Assembly: GCA_032095175.1 (NCBI GenBank)
Contig: DAMCZI010000089.1
Location: 1-6,875 of the forward strand
Source of the DNA: DAMCZI01 sp032095175
GTDB taxonomy: Bacteria; Bacillota; Clostridia; Clostridiales; Caloramatoraceae
Direction of reading: 5' to 3'
DNA: 6,875 nt
The notes below the pieces were generated by a model. It was not told where the DNA came from. It searched no databases and saw only the letters and a program-made list of their open reading frames with translations. This document shows, one piece after another, positions 4,760-6,875 of this stretch. The position numbers and the translations under genes were made by a program. Positions within the stretch are counted from its first letter, which is position 1, and every line of letters starts with the position of its first letter.

Positions 4760-5602
4760 ATGGGAAAGCCCAGTATATTCAGCAAGGAGTATGACCAGAG
4801 GATGAAAAGAAGAAAGGTAAATTTGACCTTATTCGTATTGATTTTGATTTTTGCTGGATTTTTTGGAATCAGATATTATTTAGATAAAAATAATATAAAT
4901 ATTGCATTGAAAATGCCATGGCACAATGCATCAGTAAAGGATAAGATATCAGGGGAAAAGGATACTGGCAAGGATAAAAAAAATGATGCTTCAACTTCTA
5001 AGAGTGATACCGATAAGAATGCTACTGTACAGCCTACTCAACCAACAGAAAAGATAGAGGCAAAATACTATGAGTACAAAAATGCAGCTGGTAAAATAAT
5101 AAAAATTCAATATAACCAGAGTTTATTGGGAAGCGAAATGTCAGGAATCCAAAGTGAAGGTGAAGAGATATTTAATGATATATCTACAGATAAAAAGAAG
5201 ATTGTTTTTGAGGATAAATCTGATGGAAGCATAGTTCTTACTGACAACAGTGGCATATCTAAAAAGATAAGTCCTGATACTTATAAATCAAAGACAACTG
5301 GAGTAGTAATTAAAAAGGATGTAACTCTAAAGAACAATCCAGCATATGTGTGGGCTACTAAACCTCATTTTACATCTGATGGGGGAGTTGTTTATATTAC
5401 TCAGCTTCCATATATAAAGGGTACTGATTTATACATGTGGTATATTAGAACAGATGGAAGCATGAAGATGGTTGGAAAGTTGAACAGCAGTGATTTGCAG
5501 AAGATATCTTATGATGGATTTAATGAAAGCGGAGCACTTAAGATTAATGTGGATGGAGTAGTGTACTACTTTGTACCAGGAGAATACAAGCTTAAAAGAT
5601 AA
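4760..5602 (+). CDS. Membrane-anchored extracytoplasmic protein, unknown function
   Basis: A 280-aa protein I do not recognise. Seen in the sequence: a basic N-terminus (RMKRRK, 14-19), one hydrophobic segment (about 22-40, LTLFVLILIFAGFFGI), a charged low-complexity linker rich in K, D, S and T (about 58-100), and a C-terminal region (100-280) with short beta-rich DG-turn blocks (DGSIVLTDNSG 155-165; DGGVVYITQLP 207-217; DGSMKMVGK 232-240). Inference: type II topology with a flexible spacer and an extracytoplasmic beta domain, possibly propeller-like or a truncated sensor/adhesion fold. There are no cysteines and no sorting signal. The start is supported by AAAGGAGG (4745-4752), 7 nt before the ATG. 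It has its own promoter and ends before a strong hairpin, so it is monocistronic. No catalytic motif is visible. Confidence 0.85.
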   Translation: MGKPSIFSKEYDQRMKRRKVNLTLFVLILIFAGFFGIRYYLDKNNINIALKMPWHNASVKDKISGEKDTGKDKKNDASTSKSDTDKNATVQPTQPTEKIEAKYYEYKNAAGKIIKIQYNQSLLGSEMSGIQSEGEEIFNDISTDKKKIVFEDKSDGSIVLTDNSGISKKISPDTYKSKTTGVVIKKDVTLKNNPAYVWATKPHFTSDGGVVYITQLPYIKGTDLYMWYIRTDGSMKMVGKLNSSDLQKISYDGFNESGALKINVDGVVYYFVPGEYKLKR

Positions 5603-5649
5603 TGGTGTGAAGAAGAAAATATAAACTTATTATTTTCGTTAATACGCCT

Positions 5650-5680
5650 AAATTGGGACTTGCGGTGCAAGTCCCAATTT
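5650..5680 (+). terminator. Strong hairpin, probable terminator
   Basis: Perfect 14-bp stem: 5650-5663 (AAATTGGGACTTGC) pairs with 5667-5680 around a 3-nt loop. The following T-tract is broken (ATTTCATTATTT), weaker than the tRNA terminator. It lies 47 bp after the membrane-protein gene and 69 bp before the next start, so it likely separates the two units. Confidence 0.7.
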
Positions 5681-5749
5681 CATTATTTCTTCAAAAAACA
5701 GGTAATTTCCTCATATAAATATAATATAGAAATATTCGGGGTTATATTT

Positions 5750-6601
5750 ATGATAGAGTATAATAAAATGAACAGATTTCTATTAGAACTGCCCATGAAT
5801 GAGCAAATATCTGAAGGTATGGAGTATAAAGATTTACTGCTATCTACAATTACTGCAGGGTTTTACAGGGCATACGGATTAAGAAGCAAAGGTTTTGCTA
5901 TATCAATGGATATTGTAAATTCTATAGACGATAATACTTATGATATATCTAAAAGAAATGTGCTTGTATGGAATCTTTATGTGCTCTCAAGAGAATTTGC
6001 CGAAAATGAAAATTGGGATATGGCTTTTAAATATATAGAAAGAGCCGAGAAAAATTGGTCAAGGGATGTAATTCTTGGAGATGAACTTGGTGTATATCAT
6101 GTTTCATGGGCTGAGCAGTTGTTTCTTGAAAGAGCAAAGTTGTATATGAGTTTGGGCAGGAGAGATGAATTTAGACAGATAACAGGTAATATATTAAAAA
6201 GTCGATTGAATTTTATATCTCGTGCTGCAAATGAGATAGGGGAAAAAGATATAAAGGATAGGTGTACCTACAGCTGTTATGAACTTATAGCAATAGAAAG
6301 TAAAATGAATAGAAATATTAAATATGCCAGTAAAATGATTATGAAGGCATTAGAATATAAAGGTATAAGTCTTGAGGATTACAATGCTTGTGATTGTCAA
6401 AGAGGTGATAAGAAAATATCTCTCCAGCATCTATTTGAAATATATCATATATATTATAGAAATAAACCAAATTATAGTTTTGACAGCATGTCATATGGAT
6501 ATTGTGAATCATGTATTGATTTTAAGGGTGTAGGAATGTGTGATAAAACGAAAATGATTACAAATGGGCATAGGGCTTGCTCGAAATATAGAGGAGTTTA
6601 A
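5750..6601 (+). CDS. Helical, cysteine-rich protein with C-terminal metal-site-like cluster
   Basis: A 283-aa soluble protein of unknown function. The frame is open upstream to 5660, but that region crosses the terminator hairpin; ATG 5750 is preferred, with a modest SD (GGGG, 5738-5741) 8 nt upstream. ATG 5768 lacks an SD. Residues 20-240 look largely alpha-helical and contain TPR-like spacing of aromatic/Ala residues (NWDMAFKYIERAEKNW 88-103; AEQLFLERAKLYMSLGRRDEF 121-141; KYASKMIMKALEYKG 191-205). Eight cysteines occur: C172, C176, C214, C216 and the C-terminal set C252-x2-C255-x8-C264-x12-C277 followed by SKY. That last pattern resembles small Cys4 metal or Fe-S knuckles seen at protein ends in clostridia (inference). 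No signal peptide or membrane segment is seen. CGA and CGT codons occur, unlike the rph operon. The promoter is unclear: a TATAAT at 5720-5725 has no good -35. Confidence 0.8.
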   Translation: MIEYNKMNRFLLELPMNEQISEGMEYKDLLLSTITAGFYRAYGLRSKGFAISMDIVNSIDDNTYDISKRNVLVWNLYVLSREFAENENWDMAFKYIERAEKNWSRDVILGDELGVYHVSWAEQLFLERAKLYMSLGRRDEFRQITGNILKSRLNFISRAANEIGEKDIKDRCTYSCYELIAIESKMNRNIKYASKMIMKALEYKGISLEDYNACDCQRGDKKISLQHLFEIYHIYYRNKPNYSFDSMSYGYCESCIDFKGVGMCDKTKMITNGHRACSKYRGV

Positions 6602-6631
6602 CAGGGGGTAGGTGCTAAGTACCATAAAAAA

Positions 6632-6708
6632 GGCAATCCCATGCAAAGATTATTGGCAGCACTGAAACAGGAACAAAACAGGAACAAAACAGGAGTATTG
6701 GGATTGCC
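6632..6708. repeat. Inverted repeat with 11-bp tandem repeats in its loop
   Basis: GGCAATCCCA (6632-6641) and TGGGATTGCC (6699-6708) are perfect 10-bp inverted copies. The 57-nt loop contains 2.7 tandem copies of AAACAGGAACA (6665-6675, 6676-6686, 6687-6694). Six A residues (6626-6631) precede the left arm, so read on the minus strand this is a stem followed by T6, a terminator-like shape. TTATTGG (6650-6656) and GTATTGGG (6695-6702) flank the repeat-bearing part, hinting that a shorter hairpin was expanded. Confidence 0.6.
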
Positions 6709-6875
6709 ACACAAGCGATATTTGTATCCATATAGTATGTTATCCAATTATTATTGGTTTATTCAAAAAAAAGAAACTTTTGGAGAGATTAATCATACTA
6801 AAAATTTTAGTGATTATGAATTAGGCATATTAAAGAAAATAACAAGTCAATATTTTGGTCTATTTTGTGTCATAC
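6641..6875 (+). CDS. Partial open frame running off the window, unknown
   Basis: From ATG 6641 the frame stays open for 78 codons to the window end; it is in fact open from just after the stop of the upstream gene (6601). An A-rich AAGG (6630-6633) lies 7 nt before ATG 6641. A second in-frame ATG at 6737 has no SD but begins the part outside the repeat structure, with protein-like composition (MLSNYYWFIQKKETFGEIN...). The absence of stops over more than 90 codons in AT-rich DNA argues for coding. Against it, the first 20 or so codons lie in the inverted repeat and tandem repeats. I recognise no domain. The 3' end is missing. Confidence 0.4.
   Translation, partial: MQRLLAALKQEQNRNKTGVLGLPHKRYLYPYSMLSNYYWFIQKKETFGEINHTKNFSDYELGILKKITSQYFGLFCVI

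Overview
The window looks like chromosome from a low-GC Firmicute, most likely Clostridium or a close relative. The DNA is AT-rich, arginine is encoded mainly by AGA/AGG, Shine-Dalgarno sites are strong (AAAGGAGG), promoters are close to the sigma-A consensus, and all thirteen tRNA genes encode their 3' CCA. No rRNA, CRISPR array, intact insertion sequence or phage gene is visible.

Layout. (1) 1-118: a short GC-richer stretch that I cannot assign; it may be the end of an upstream gene or of a structured RNA. (2) 119-2518: an operon of three overlapping genes behind one good promoter: an AIR-synthase/HypE-like protein, RNase PH (rph) and an XTP/dITP pyrophosphatase (rdgB). The last two belong to RNA 3'-end processing and nucleotide-pool sanitation. 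(3) 2548-2663: a 116-bp palindromic, MITE-like repeat between rdgB and the next gene. (4) 2731-3201: a small YfcE/MJ0936-type metallophosphoesterase. I saw no gene in 3202-3348. (5) 3349-4681: a 13-gene tRNA cluster with two sigma-A promoters, ending in a clear intrinsic terminator. The order is Pro(TGG), Gly(TCC), Arg(TCT), His(GTG), Gln(TTG), Lys(TTT), Leu(TAG), Gly(GCC), Gly(TCC), Arg(TCT), Arg(TCG), Lys(CTT), Lys(CTT). It contains an internal Gly-Arg pair duplication and a tandem Lys duplication. (6) 4700-5680: a single-pass membrane-anchored extracytoplasmic protein of unknown function, followed by a 14-bp perfect hairpin. (7) 5750-6601: an alpha-helical, cysteine-rich protein with a C-terminal CxxC-x8-C-x12-C cluster, unknown function. 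(8) 6602-6875: an open frame running off the window, overlapping an inverted repeat whose loop holds an 11-bp tandem repeat.

Most of the window is ordinary housekeeping sequence. The points most worth a second look are the nested palindromic element at 2548-2663, sequence oddities in several tRNAs (C55 in Gly(TCC), a T-stem mismatch shared by both Lys(CTT) copies, an A27-G43 mismatch in Arg(TCG)), the Cys-cluster protein, and the repeat-filled hairpin at 6632-6708. I did not find convincing evidence of a new multi-gene system.
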